From Cloeon dipterum (lineage: Eukaryota > Arthropoda > Insecta > Ephemeroptera > Baetidae): a stretch of DNA of 64,000 nt. Of this stretch, positions 1-12,900 are shown one piece after another. The DNA lies in contig NC_088787.1 in assembly GCF_949628265.1 (NCBI RefSeq), positions 23,736,501 through 23,800,500 of the forward strand, written 5' to 3'. Each line of letters opens with the position of its first letter. Within the stretch, counting starts at the first letter, position 1. A program made the translations under genes and the position numbers. The notes below the pieces were generated by a model. The model was not told the origin of the DNA, did no database searches, and worked only from the letters and a program-made list of their open reading frames with translations.

Positions 1-151
1 CTTTGGCCTTCTCAAGCACGTCGGCAACGAACTTGGACGCGGCTTCCATCAGCTGAGGGTCGCTCTTGAACGCGGCCACGCGCTCCTCGTGTGTCATCTC
101 GGCGCTGCCGCACGCCGCTGCGCCGCCGGGCACCGTAAGCGTCACACTCAT
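1..151 (-). CDS. N-terminal exon of an unidentified protein, runs off the left edge
   Basis: The minus strand reads 50 codons from an ATG at 151 to the window edge, with high GC and no stop. I do not recognise the family. The peptide starts MSVTLTVPGG and is helical from about residue 19. Residues 39-49 (ASKFVADVLEK, followed by A in the next turn) fit the amphipathic pattern of a PKA regulatory-subunit anchoring helix, with small or hydrophobic residues at the expected spacing; this is inference only. A splice acceptor (TTGCAG) ends at 160, so the exon starts at 159. The eight bases before the ATG are open in the same frame (Gly-Thr-Met), so the true start could lie in an upstream exon and the ATG at 151 could be internal. 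A tiny out-of-frame ATG-GCA-CGA-TGA begins at 159 and overlaps the chosen start. The exon ends one base into codon 51. Confidence 0.6.
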   Translation of the reverse strand, partial: MSVTLTVPGGAAACGSAEMTHEERVAAFKSDPQLMEAASKFVADVLEKAK

Positions 152-3100
152 CGTGCCATCTGCAACACGGTCATAATTGACAAAATCAATATAAGACCAT
201 ATGCAAATCCGAGAAAGACTAATTTCTTTGATTTGGTACCGGACATGAAGGATTGCCCGTGACCGAAAATTTGTAGGGTTGACATGAAGAACCAGCATTC
301 GTTTTGGAATGAACACAACTCTGTAGGCTCAATAAATCTTACTGATGCTATTAAAAGCGAGCAAGCCCACCTTGAAAATATTTCCCACTATTCCCAATAT
401 TTCCTGCGTATGGAGAAAGAGAAAAATATTTTCCATAGAGCAAAGGCTAAAAATAGCACGAAGCTGTGACGAAATCGGAGCATTTGTAATAAGGTGTACA
501 ACGACATGACTGTTGCACTGGGTGTTGCGTGTTAATGAGTGGCGAGAATTGCGCGTGTATACGTGGTACTAATGAAAAGGTACACACAGCAGAGCGAGGA
601 CCGACGCATTCGCGCTCCACAGTCGCTGTATGTGTCGCTAATTACTTGTGCGCGCTAGCAGCACGATTTGGGTCTGCATGTGCTGTGTGTCGCGAAAGCA
701 CAACCGCGGAAAAGTTGAAACCAAAGCTTAATCAGCAACACGCACACTGCGCCAAACTTAATTCGCTGTGGACATGCGAGAGATATAAACCAAACACTGA
801 ATTCGAAACTGGCTTGTTTGCAATCTTCGTTTCGTAGGTAGAAAATGAAATCATGTGGTGTGCAAATGCGTTCAAAGATGTGTCATTATTTGTTCTGTTG
901 AGAAACTATGTATGTAAAAGATTGTGACAATTGGCACGAAATTTTCTTCAGTAATGTGTCAAAAGCCGCCACTTGAATGTATGAAATCATGGTAATTTGT
1001 ATATCTGCCCACTTCATCTTATCTTTTTAGCCTCTTTGTCTTGATAATGCCAGAGTTTAGTCATAAAGAAAGACGGAACCCAGTTCGGTAGAGAACAAGT
1101 GTGATTCAATTCAAGTAAATATTAAAAAATTACCTTGAAAGATAATGATAACATTCGATTATTTGACGAATTGCGATTTCTTGACGCCACATCTCTGGTT
1201 AAGACACTTCACTATTTACCAATTAAAATACTTTCGATAAAAAGGTTTTCTTTCGTTATATCCAATAACGTAAATAACGTCTATAGATTTTTAGATAAAA
1301 AGCCGATCAGCGTTAAAATTATCAATTTTACACTATGTTTTTGAAAACGATCGATGTTTCAGTATTGCTACAAGCTTAGAGACGACACGTTAAATACTTG
1401 GAGAAGAATTGAATGCGATACCTTTTTTCACATTTTGGTTGCAAAAAAGACCGAGAGCACAATTGAATTCCTGATCCATTCTCCAATTTAGGTTCATGTG
1501 ATGAGAGTGCGCTAGTTCCTTTGTCCTGATATAGACTTCCAAATGCATTTGCCTCTGGCGTTAGCTTTTATGAGACACACACGTCACGTTGACTTCCAGC
1601 GAAAAGCCTCAAAGAGAATAACTCATTATGCCCTTACATCTTGTTTGCAAATAATTGAGAGCAGCGAGCAGGAAAGTTTCGGAGCAAAAGGACATTTCGC
1701 CTGAGCAGAGAGGCAAGGAAGTTTGCCTTCGCTATTCTGGGGTGCTGCAGAATTTCCATTTCAAAGCGAAGCAATTTCCCTTCACGAGCTTCAAGCAATT
1801 TGTCTTTTCCTCCTTGCTGCTGCGGACGCCGGAGTAAAAATATTTTCCCTCCGTCAAAATTCAGCATAATTCACTAAAAAACGCCACACTCTGGTAAACG
1901 CCCCTGAACTCGTTATAAAACACAAACTTTGAAGAGGGTTCGAAATATATGTGCTTATATATCATCAATGATTTACTTGATTTCTTCCCCAGCACGTCGC
2001 AAAATGCAGAAATTTGCTTTGTTAAATTGAGTAAAAAAAATCAAATAAGTCAAATCTTTCAAAATATGACTATGTATTTTTTACGATAATTTTTTATGGA
2101 CGAAAATCCCGAATTGAGATTATGTTCAATTATAGGTTGTTAAGATTTCTATAGTATAGGGCGTGGCGTGCATTTATAAATTTGCAAGTCGAAATGTAAA
2201 TTTCACGCGTTTTCGCCTAATTGTCAGTTAGAAGCAAACAATGCAACACTATAAAAAAACATTAATTTATTATTTTATTCATTCAATATTTTTTGGTGAT
2301 TAATAAATATGTCCAGGAAAGAGAATCAATATCAAATATTTGCAGTTGTAAAAATATATGAACTCACTGAAATTCACTCAAGAGCATGAAATAAAGAGCG
2401 AATCGCATTTGCAAGATTGGCAAAAATGATCGATTGAGCAAACTTGTGCGGTATCAAGCACAAACAATTTCCCACCACACGCCGCAGGATCATGTGCAAA
2501 GGTGTTTACGTATACCTGGCCGCTCGCTTTCAATCTATCTTAAAAGCTCTGCCACTGGGGAAAACGAGAAGCAGACGTGCGGAGATAAATCGAGCGGATT
2601 GCCCACTTTTGATTCTAGGCATTTTTGTGTCAATTTGGTCTATTAGCCTAATCATTTATTAAAATAAAATTGAAATACACGCACTTAGGGGGAAAGGCAT
2701 ATTCGTGTTCTACATCAGAAACAATTCTGGAGACAATAAAAATCTAAAATAAAGAATCATTATTAAATTCTAGAATATATTTCCTGGAAGCGCGTACATG
2801 AGCATTAACCCCAACTGTGATCCATTATTTAACTAAATTTGAACTAATAATTCCATGATTTTCAGTCACGAAGGGAAATCATCAAGTTTTATTAAACACA
2901 AATCGTGTACCACAAATCGTTAACTATAATATCATTTGTTTACATAAATAGGTTTAGCAGACTTAGCCGCTTCTGTCAAACTAGTTTGGTTACTATCGCA
3001 GCTTAGGAAGTGGAAAAAATTCATATCTTAACCACAAAGATTGCAAACGCAGGGAAAGAGCATATTTTATTGCAATAGCCGTGCCAAAGATTAGTAGTTC

Positions 3101-4402
3101 AAACGGTTATCATAGAAAAATCAATAAAATTATCTGTAAACTGTGTTATTTATAAAATTATGACAAATATATCTCTGATTTATTCAGCTATGATCCGAAA
3201 GTGAGTGTGCCATTCTTGATAATTTTTAATTGATTTGCAACCTCAGCGGCTGCGCTAAAATTGTAATAGGAAATATTGCCGTTTGATTTGATCCATTTTT
3301 TTCAGCGCTAATTTAATAACAGACGATTCGTTTGAATTCCACGACGATCAAGTATTTTATTTACACACTTGTGAGGTCTTTCAAAAGGATAACTTTTGGT
3401 GCGCCCAATATGGCTTCCCCTCATCAAAATCCGCCTCCTTAGCTAATACCTTCGCAAGTTGAAAACTAATTAAAGCGATTTCGAGCCGAATCGGAATTTG
3501 AGCGTTATTTGCACAGGTGCGGATGCTGGGTCGCGTCGCGAAAGATTCAAGGGAGAGAAAGACTCCTCTTCGGTCGGTGCGTTTCCACTCGGCGAGAGAG
3601 CTCTATTGATCTGCAAAGTCGCGTGTATGTGTGTGCGAGAGTTCAGTTGCACTTGGCAAAAAGTAGCTAGCCTGCCTCCTTGGCGTGCGAGTAATAATTA
3701 TCCACCAAAGCAGCAGCACGGGCTGCAGGTTGACAGGATACGGGATGCTGCGTCATTGCGAAACACCTTCTCCTGAGCAGTACAAATGGAGGAACACGAA
3801 GAGAGGCCTGGTAATGAGCTATGGGCATCGCCATCTGCAGACTCATTACGCGCGGGCGAGCAATAATGAGCCATAAAATGGGAATGGTCAGTCTGATGAG
3901 CAGTTTTGTCACTCGTTCTTGCATCAGGATTTTTCCAAGGAAAGAGTAGAGCGAAACATTTTAGCTTTCGATTGGGATTCTTGTTCTAAATATTTTTTTC
4001 AGAATGTGAACTAATAACTAAATTGTAACAGCTGATGACTTTCCATAGCTAAGAATTAACAGTCACAATGTTACTGTTGAAGTGAATTAGAAAATATAAT
4101 ATTTATGCTCCATTAGAGCATTATTCACAGCGTAACGAGCTCAATGCCGTGATTGGAAACTCAGCCACATCAAATAAATTAGATAGAATTGCACCCTATC
4201 TCACTGGGTTTTCATTTCCCAGTTTGCCAGGTCAATAAACAAAATCGTTGGCAGAGGCAAATTACAGATTGTAAAAAGGGTAATGGATTCGAACATTTAT
4301 GCGCGCGCGTGTGTGTATGCACTGCTGATCGGACGAGATTTCCATGCAAATCGCAGCAATAAAATATTCATTTATCCGTTCCGACTCGAAACAAGGGGAT
4401 AA

Positions 4403-4403
<1 letters not shown>

Positions 4404-4468
<65 letters not shown>
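4404..4468. repeat. (GA)n microsatellite
   Basis: An essentially uninterrupted run of about 32 GA dinucleotides, read directly from the sequence. GA tracts of this kind can bind GAGA-type factors in insects, but nothing here shows that it is functional. Confidence 0.97.
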
Positions 4469-4470
<2 letters not shown>

Positions 4471-6744
4471 CGGTTTGTCTCAGTGAAATCCCTTCAATCC
4501 CCTGCTTTGCTTGATCCTCTCAGCCAAACGCGCGTCCTCCGCGGATTTGCTCATTGTCTGCGGCAGGCACTGCTACACTACGTAGTATACCGCATGCAAA
4601 TATACATGGGTGCCAAACATGGCACATCCTCTGCGGCAGCCATCGTCGCTTTTGCTTATTATTATTTTATCCCTGGCTGCATTTGAGTAAATTCAACAAG
4701 AACTAACACCAATCTATAAACTATGGGCCAAAATGTTTAAAAAATATAAGAAAAACTTCAAACTTTACTTAACTAGATAACTGGGAGAACTAATTGCGAG
4801 AAATCTGTGCTGCTCTCTTTAATTCCCTATGTTAGCTAAAGAAAGGTGAAAAATTCAAAAATTAACTGCCCAGCAAATGCCCACAGCCAAAAAGCTAGAA
4901 TTAGAAACGTCTTAGTTAACATCCCCAATTGCAAAAAGAGACGTGTTTTTGCTAGCGCTATATGTAGGTGTGCAATCTCTTTATACTACGACCGAATAAT
5001 TTGATATAGATCGATCGTGGCCGATCAAATATTTGGCTGAAGCTGTGGAGGAAGCCGCGGGCGGCGGACTGGACGAAAAATGAGGTTCACTGGCCCCGGC
5101 GGCCGCTCGCTAGCAAGCCAGCCAGCTTCCTGATTTAATCTCATTTGTAATAACTGCGAGGCAGCCGGCGACCGGCTCAAAACTTTGCCAAGGCTCGGTC
5201 AGCATCGAGATGCAAAGTCATTCCAGCTCTTGCGGCCGCCGGCGGTGTAGCATAGAAATATTATATAGATTTGTGTCTACGACCGCAGGAAAATGTAATG
5301 AATCGTGCAAAAGGCACTTTTTTAGAAGCACGACAACGCCCATGTTCCTATTAGGTCGATGAAAAGTGCTCTAATTAAAAAAATACTGCATCTATGGCGG
5401 TTGCGTGCTGAGCCATAAAATAATGTTTTGTGTTTGTGTTTAGAGGGATATTTCATCAATTCGTTTAAGCTTTTAAATTCAAAAGCGAATTCTCAAAGGA
5501 TAATGAAAGGCATTAACAGGGTAATATTTTAAATACTCTCCAAATGAATCTGTATACCCTCTCTCATTGTTGATTTTTTCGATTTAAATTTACCACTAAT
5601 AATGAGAAAGCCATTTATGCAAGAATATGAATTGGAGTGCGAGTGCGAGTGATCAAGCTAAGCGAGTTGAAGATTTTAAATTTATGAAAGAATTGAGATA
5701 ATTTTTCTGTTACCGTTATGCGTTGAAAATGAATCCTCCAGAGAAACTGTTCCCGTAATATCGATCTCATTACAAAAACACACATGTATATTGCATTCGC
5801 GTTTAGTCGCCCACCATGGGATTTGTCAAACACGAAATTCAGATTTGGCAGCCACACCCGATTCCTCCTTTTATCTTTCATATAAAAGGCGTTTAATTTT
5901 CCCCGTTAAACTCTTTATTGAAATCGGATTGCATGCTCGCTCTATTGAACAACGCTTTAGAAACGTAAATTTTGATTTATAAAGACAAACACGGCGGCTC
6001 TTTTTTCCATTCAGTTTGATACCACATTTTCCTTCTCGGAAAAATACCCTTTTCCACCCGTTTAGCTACAACTCGTGGAGCACAGGTGTGAGAAACAAAG
6101 GCGAACGGTTCGTCCCTTTGAGCTGCAAGGTGTGACTGAAAGGTGCAGCAGGTCGAGCGAAAAGTTCGCTGCCGCAAAGAGCCTTTTTATGCTGTCAGCT
6201 AGGCGGCCGCCCGCCAGTCCACCCGGGCAACAGGTTTGCAGGCTGAGCTCATTCAACAGGTCCAGTGCTCTATTTTTACACTACTTTTTCAAAAACTAAA
6301 TCAAAATCGTGCCTCTTTCAACAAGTGTGTAAGGAGAGTATGATAAGATGGATTTTTTTTTGACAAACCCATGATCAAATCCTTTAAAAGATTACATAAA
6401 TCGATTGTAATAATTAATACCACTTTGCACTGCAAAAATTAATATTATACAGGATATGGTATTTAAGTTTTTGTCAAGGCAACCTAGTTGAGACTTTCCA
6501 TTCTTTTTAAATCAAAACTTAGAATTTATTGTTTTTACTGTGTCCTAATTCTGCGGTCAAATCAATGTAATGATTTATAACAAGATTTTTCAACGGGCGC
6601 ATAGGGATGAATACGGTCTGATTTATCAGTTTTACGCAAGCTTTTTCTCATCTTAGTTGCATACTGTCTGACTATGTTACTACTTGAACTAATTTGTGAT
6701 GAGAATAAACAGCTATAACAAAAAACCCGGCAGTGAAGTCAATT

Positions 6745-6925
6745 TTGAGTAAACGTCAAGGTCCCTGGTCATCATCCTGATCAGTCTAAAAGGCCTCCTG
6801 GTGGGTGGTGACTACGTGGGATCAAGATTGTAGTGAGGACCGGCGCCCTGAACTCGCCTTCGGAGACGAACCCGGCCAATCTGATTTGTCCAGGTGCCAA
6901 ACTTGGCCTTTTTTGTGGGCCCGTT
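6745..6925. other. GC-rich islet, candidate transposon remnant or structured element
   Basis: About 180 bp of clearly higher GC set in AT-rich DNA, with no usable open frame on either strand. It ends in a T-run beside a GGCC/GGGCCC-type short inverted repeat (about 6900-6930). On the minus strand a stretch resembles a weak pol III box B (GGGTTCGTCTCC, near 6870), but I see no convincing box A. It could be a degraded SINE or LINE end, or a conserved noncoding element. No identity is claimed. Confidence 0.25.
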
Positions 6926-9900
6926 GGGTCATGTGTAAATTTTTAAACAAAGTATAAATACTCAGATAATTAAAAAGGTAATCATTATATCCGAGAGTTG
7001 CATTTTTCGATTTACCTTTACTTGCTAGTAAAATAATCTGAAAGCAAATTTTCTTGGCCTTAAATTTTTACATTCTATCTGCTTTCGGTTTTAGGAATTT
7101 GGATTCATATCCATACACCATGTTTTAAAACCACGAACTACAACCAATTACTTCTTTTAAATGAATCTCCCTGTTTAGAGAGTTAATGATATATGGATTT
7201 TTTTCGATTTCGCTACCTGCCATGACTGTTCTGCAGTGCAGTTTCTTTCGTTGTGCAAGGCGTATGTGATTTTATGTTTTACGAGTATTTTTTGTTGTTC
7301 AGTTTAGTCATTTCGGCTTAGCTCTCCTGCGTAGATAATTTCTTAAATGCTCAAGCTCACCCACAGATATAGATTAAAATAAGCAAGCAAGTATTGAGAA
7401 TTTTGGCTAAGGTTAAATTGGTTGTAAGAAGCGGGTTGCCAAGATTAAAGGTTTTCAACGACCATTGATTGATTCAGGTAATTCTCTTCAGGTAATAACG
7501 TATTATGAATTTTATTCAAGGCCCGCGAGGCCAAAACTGCGAACTGTACAGCACAAAAAGGTTTTTCACAATTTTCTTTTGAAAAATTCAATTTTATGTC
7601 ATTCATTCCTTCTAATGTTTACCTCTGGGAGCTACCAGATTGTAAAATATTTTTGAAATAATGTTTCTATTTCAACAGTTGTATTACGTAAAATATAAAT
7701 TCCTTCTCGAATGTCGAACGCATACGGTCAATAGATTTCTCTACGGTCCATAAGCTATGCAATAGAAATAAATCTAGGCGCAAACAAGGCGCGCGATTTC
7801 GCTCGCTTGAGCTGACAGGCGCGCGCCGCACTTCTGCGTCAACACCTCGCTTCCATTGTCCTACGAAAATCGTGTTAAATTCATGCATGAGATGTAAATT
7901 GAATCGGATAATTGTCCTCCCATCCCATTCGTAGCAGCAAGCCTAATGTGACTTTCAAATCAAGACAAAAGGATGCTTGATGTGACATATTTTGCCTTTG
8001 TGGAGCAAGTGACGATTGGCAAATTGCATCTAATGAAACTGCTAGAATCGCAAATGAGAGGCATAACTAGCTATCTATTCTTAGCTGAAGATTTAAATAC
8101 AAAATAAAAATATTTCTTCCAGTTAGGGACGAACGGAGAGTGAATGTCGACTGTTTTTATCGGGAAATTTTACCATGAAAATTGGTTTTAGGTCAGACTT
8201 AAAATCTTTCAAATTAATTTTAATGGATTGTTGTGTAAGTATAATTGGAAAAATTATCTGTGTATGACTTGGGCAAAAAATTAAGTTTACGAGGAAATTA
8301 AAATAACATGACTTGAAACAAAAAACATGAATTTAAAACGCAGCGCGTCTTGTATTTCCAAGCACCATATATAAGAGTCACAAGTTAAAATAGGACTCTA
8401 CATTATTGCCAAAATGAGCAGTCTAAATTCTGCAAATTAGGCTGTAACTACCGTCAAAAGAGATCAAAAGGTGTCTTCTTGTTCTTCTCCGCCCAATTAA
8501 GGTAAGTGATTCTATTTGGGCTTCAGAAGAAAACATTGGAATCGGCTCAGACAGTTGGCCCTCTCGTTCTCGGCGGGCGGGCGGCTGCGCGAGCGAGCGA
8601 GCGAGCTTGGGGCTGAAAGTAGCCTGAGAGAGGGTTGTAACGCGGACGGCGGGGGTACAGGAACTTTAAGCGTCGTTATGGCAACGTGACGTCAGATTCG
8701 CTCCAGCTCCACCGACCGACTGACTCGCCGAAACGAATGCCGACCGACGAAACCAATCTCCCTTGCTGCTCTCACCAAATTATATTCATAAACAAAACGA
8801 CCGCACTTCTTCATACTCGTCAGAACGCAAATAAAGTTATGAAAGGGTGAAGCACGAGTGTCTGCCACTAAATCCACTTTCCTTTGATTTGCCACCACCG
8901 TTTGTTTCACGGCGAGTCCTTAATTAACCCAAACAGGCTGCAGCAGTTTGATTGGAAAAAACTTTCTCTTTTCATCGATTTTTGTTAGTATTAAATCTTT
9001 GTTTTTCTGGTGTATGCGCTATTAAAAAGTGTGACATATAATACGGTTTCAATACAGGAAATATTATAGACTCATCTGCTAATAAAAAGTTTTCAAAGAA
9101 AAGATAAATTAATTACATGATTTTAAAAAAGTATATCGACATAGACTCGCTCTATTTTCAGGAGTTTCAATGAGCCGGGCTGTTTTAACTCTCTCATTCT
9201 GGTTCATTTCATCGATATTTAATGATTAAAATGACATTTTTGTGATTGGATCACAAATTCTGAAATGTCTCGCAAGGAGGAAATCACAACAATTTTTTAC
9301 TCGTGTTTGATTTTATGATTTGCTTGATTGGTTTTCTCTTCGCTGAAGAGCAAACAAGAGACTTTTGCGTGCCATGGACTCGTATATTTTCTCCGTAATG
9401 AGTTTTTATGTCCCTTTGTCTCTAAAAAGAAATATCTACTTTTCATTCCAATATCTCGCAAATTGTATTCGGTATTACCAGAGAAACAATGAATTTCACC
9501 GGCAGTATTCATTTCTTGTTTATTTGTTCTGTTCTGGGTGTCACTGTGAATTCCATCCACCAAATAGGCTAGGTTTCCCTATGTGAAACTCGTCAAACGT
9601 GAGATTGGCTCAGCATTAAATGCTTCGATATGAAATAGTACATATTTTCAGAGATTAACGCACCATATATATGCAACCTGCGAGAAGCCATTTATTCCGT
9701 ACACATTTGTATGCTCTGCAGATTCCTATAGCGAACCATTGGGCGAAACGAGTTAAGCTGCTCTCTCTAGTTCTATGGTGTATAAAATCTGAACTGAATT
9801 CGCTCGAGGCGAAACGTGCAACTCTCCAAATTGACCGCCGAGAAAAGGAAATTGGATTTGGAGGTGCGGTGTATATATGCGATTGCTGAATTCAATTGTT

Positions 9901-12900
9901 GGCAAGTAGCAAACTGGATACCGACGTTTGGTTACGATTCTCAGAGCGAAAAATCCCAAGCTGTCATTGAAAATTTTCATATTATCTCCATTACCAAAAC
10001 GGCTCTCAAAAATGTGATTGGGTATGAGCTACTTATTAATGCAACAATAATTGTTTGATATTTATTAAGTCAGGAAGCATTTATTTGTTCAAGTAAAATT
10101 GTTGAACCAAATCAACAAATACATTAATTTTATTAGAGTTTAAAATGGCAGCAATTTTCACTTTTTTAAGGGACTTCAACCGCACGAGACGATAATATTT
10201 CGGAGAGGATTACATAAATTTTATTTGGACAGTTTAAATTAGAATCAAATTTAATATTGTATTCATTCCAGATCAGCAGGCTTAACGTTTCCCTAAACAT
10301 CCAAAAGAAATAAAAACATTACTCAATTTGAAACGCAGAGAAAAGTCAGTCGGCCAGAAAACCTTATTTATTTCAGTATTTGTTTGAATATATGCACTCA
10401 AATTCTTGTTCATACACATATTAGGTTACATGAAAAATTCTAACAAAAAGCAAATCGTAAAGATGTCGAGAGTAAAATTCTGTAATTTTAGTGGCATAGC
10501 TCAAGAAAAATTATGCTTTGATTGATAGATAGGTCTCTTATCTTATCAAACTTTCAGCAAAATGAGTAATCTGGAATTCCGTGTATCACTCATTGTCAGT
10601 AGTCATTCTCTTATTGCTACAGCTCGATTTCCAAATTAGGAGAAAATGTGGCGATCATGCATGAGAGTAAAAACGGTATTTCACTTCTAAAAAGACTGTA
10701 CATAGCCTCTGTTTTCCCTTTTTATGGTTTTCCTCGTTTTCGTCCTCCTCTAACTCACGTGTTATTTGTTTACAATTTTACAGCATACGCGTGCAATGGT
10801 AGCTTTTACGACGGTCATATATATTCGTGCATGCGCAATTTTTGGCATATTTGCGTCGTTCGTCTGAGAGCCAGGTGCCTCACCTAGACCAGCAGCTAAA
10901 GGGGCCGACTTTTATGGCCAATACTATGTGATTTTCAGACATCAACACAACATGTTTCCTTTATCCCAACCGAAAGATTCAAATATAAGGTAAGCATTTT
11001 GACGACTCATTCATTTTTTAAGGTATATTTATTCAATGCTAAATAATTATTTACGCACTTTCGCGCTGTTGAGCAGACGGCACTGCATGTGATTGAATAA
11101 GTCATAATGAGAATGATTGGCTCACTGAACTGAATATCAGATGAGCTGAACTCAATATCTGATCCATGATTTCCCCGAATAACTTTGTGATTTTTTGATA
11201 AAAGAGATACTATTGATTTTCTCTGGCGAAAAGGCGGCGAAATATCGGTGTTAATGGAGTTTGATGGTGGAAAACGGGGTCAGCGACCGTTGAGGCCGGC
11301 GGGCGGCGGCGGCGAATCCTCCTGGACATAATAATGATCTGCGCGCATCGCATATTTATGAATACACGTGCTTGCTTGATAAAGGCGAAGGCACTGGGCG
11401 CTGATTCCGAGCCAGGCGGCCAGGCCGGGCGGGCGGGCGGACAGGCGCGGCCGCTGAATTGAAATGAGTAATTGCGCCAGCCGCACACGTGACCTGAACT
11501 GGAATGAACAATACCAATCGCGCTCATTCCTCAAATCGAAAGTTGTCGCTAAATGAATAAATGAATCTGGGCTGAGTTTTACGAGGGAAAATATAACATG
11601 CGCAGCTGTTGCTGGGAATAAAAGCCAAAAGCAAAATGTGCCACAAATAGGCATTGCAGGAGAGAGAAATGAATTTATAGAGGAATCTAAAGAAAATTAT
11701 TTATGCAGGTCTTCACTCCCTGCGCTTTTGATTGGTCGTTGAAAAATTAAAAATTGTACGTGAGCTTCATAGCTTTCTGTAGAATATTATGGAATCAATA
11801 GCTGTGACGTCTGTCATGTTTCTGTCAACACAACTCCAGAACAACTGCATTGATAGACCACAGCAGAATTTTTGCTGATCTTAAATCCGTGATATAGACC
11901 AAATCAAGTCATATTTATGTTATACACTCTCCTATTCAGCTCAAACCGTAACAGTCTCGAAAAGTCGTCAGAAAATGAATGACGCAAATTCCCAGCTTGG
12001 ACTGACACTGAGACGTCAGCGGTGGTCCTTACGTCAGGGTGGCGCTAATAGGGTTGGTTTTTCGTTTTGCATACACACGCGTGAGTGGTGCTGTAGGACG
12101 GGCTGGCGGTCTTCGCCAAAAGAGGTTCTAAAGACGAGTGTAGTTGCACTCTTGGTTGAATCGATAAAATCTGCCAGGAGGGAAAATGAGTGCACGCGGC
12201 GGCTCCGCGAGAGCGAGAGAGAACACACGCACAAAGCGGCGCACGTAGATTGCATCTTTTCTCTCTGTCCTCGGTGCAGACTTTTCGCCAAAATCGATTT
12301 CGAGGGTCTTTCAATGACAGACACTCAGATTTACCTTCGAGAGGGCGAACATACGGCTCTCGTTAATAGGCTCCGCGCCATCTGCAACAAGTTGTCGCGA
12401 CTCCCCGATTGCTGAGGAAGCAAGGAAATATCTGGACTAGATCTAGATCGATTCGTTTCTTGGGAGAGTATTTCAAGAGAGCAGCAAATTTTAATTAATA
12501 TACATACAGACTTTAGGATTATAAATATTAAAAGAAACTAATTCAAGTACAAAAATATATCTCTTTCAAAACTCAACAATACTTGGCCACATTTACTTGA
12601 CGCACTTTAAATACTACAAAATTATCGGAATAACATATAAAGTGCTTAAGTTTGTTGAATATTTTTTGAATGTTGAAATGAAACGTACGTATTATTAACC
12701 CACATTTGATTAAAATGAAAATTAGTTGGGCTATAATCAAGACGGTTCAGTTTTTAATAAGGTAGGTACGTTAAAGCAGCTTTTAAAATCTTATTTAAAG
12801 TTGAATTTACTGTCGCTTTAACCCCTTTCTTTTTTAAATATGTTTTTATTTGATATTCAACATTACTTTCAATTTACATACACTTTACTATTTTTATATA

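Noticed and set aside
529-837. Cys-rich open frame of 102 codons on the plus strand
   Set aside because: Low-complexity composition, no splice partners, no family resemblance, and high density of codons typical of chance frames in CpG-containing DNA.
11210-11654. Overlapping minus-strand open frames over the GC-rich islet
   Set aside because: They arise in several frames at once because of GGGC repeats, and none shows motif structure or a clear start.
11975-12415. 146-codon plus-strand open frame
   Set aside because: Both strands are open across the same interval, with Arg/Ser-biased content and no recognisable domain; no splice-consistent extension was found.
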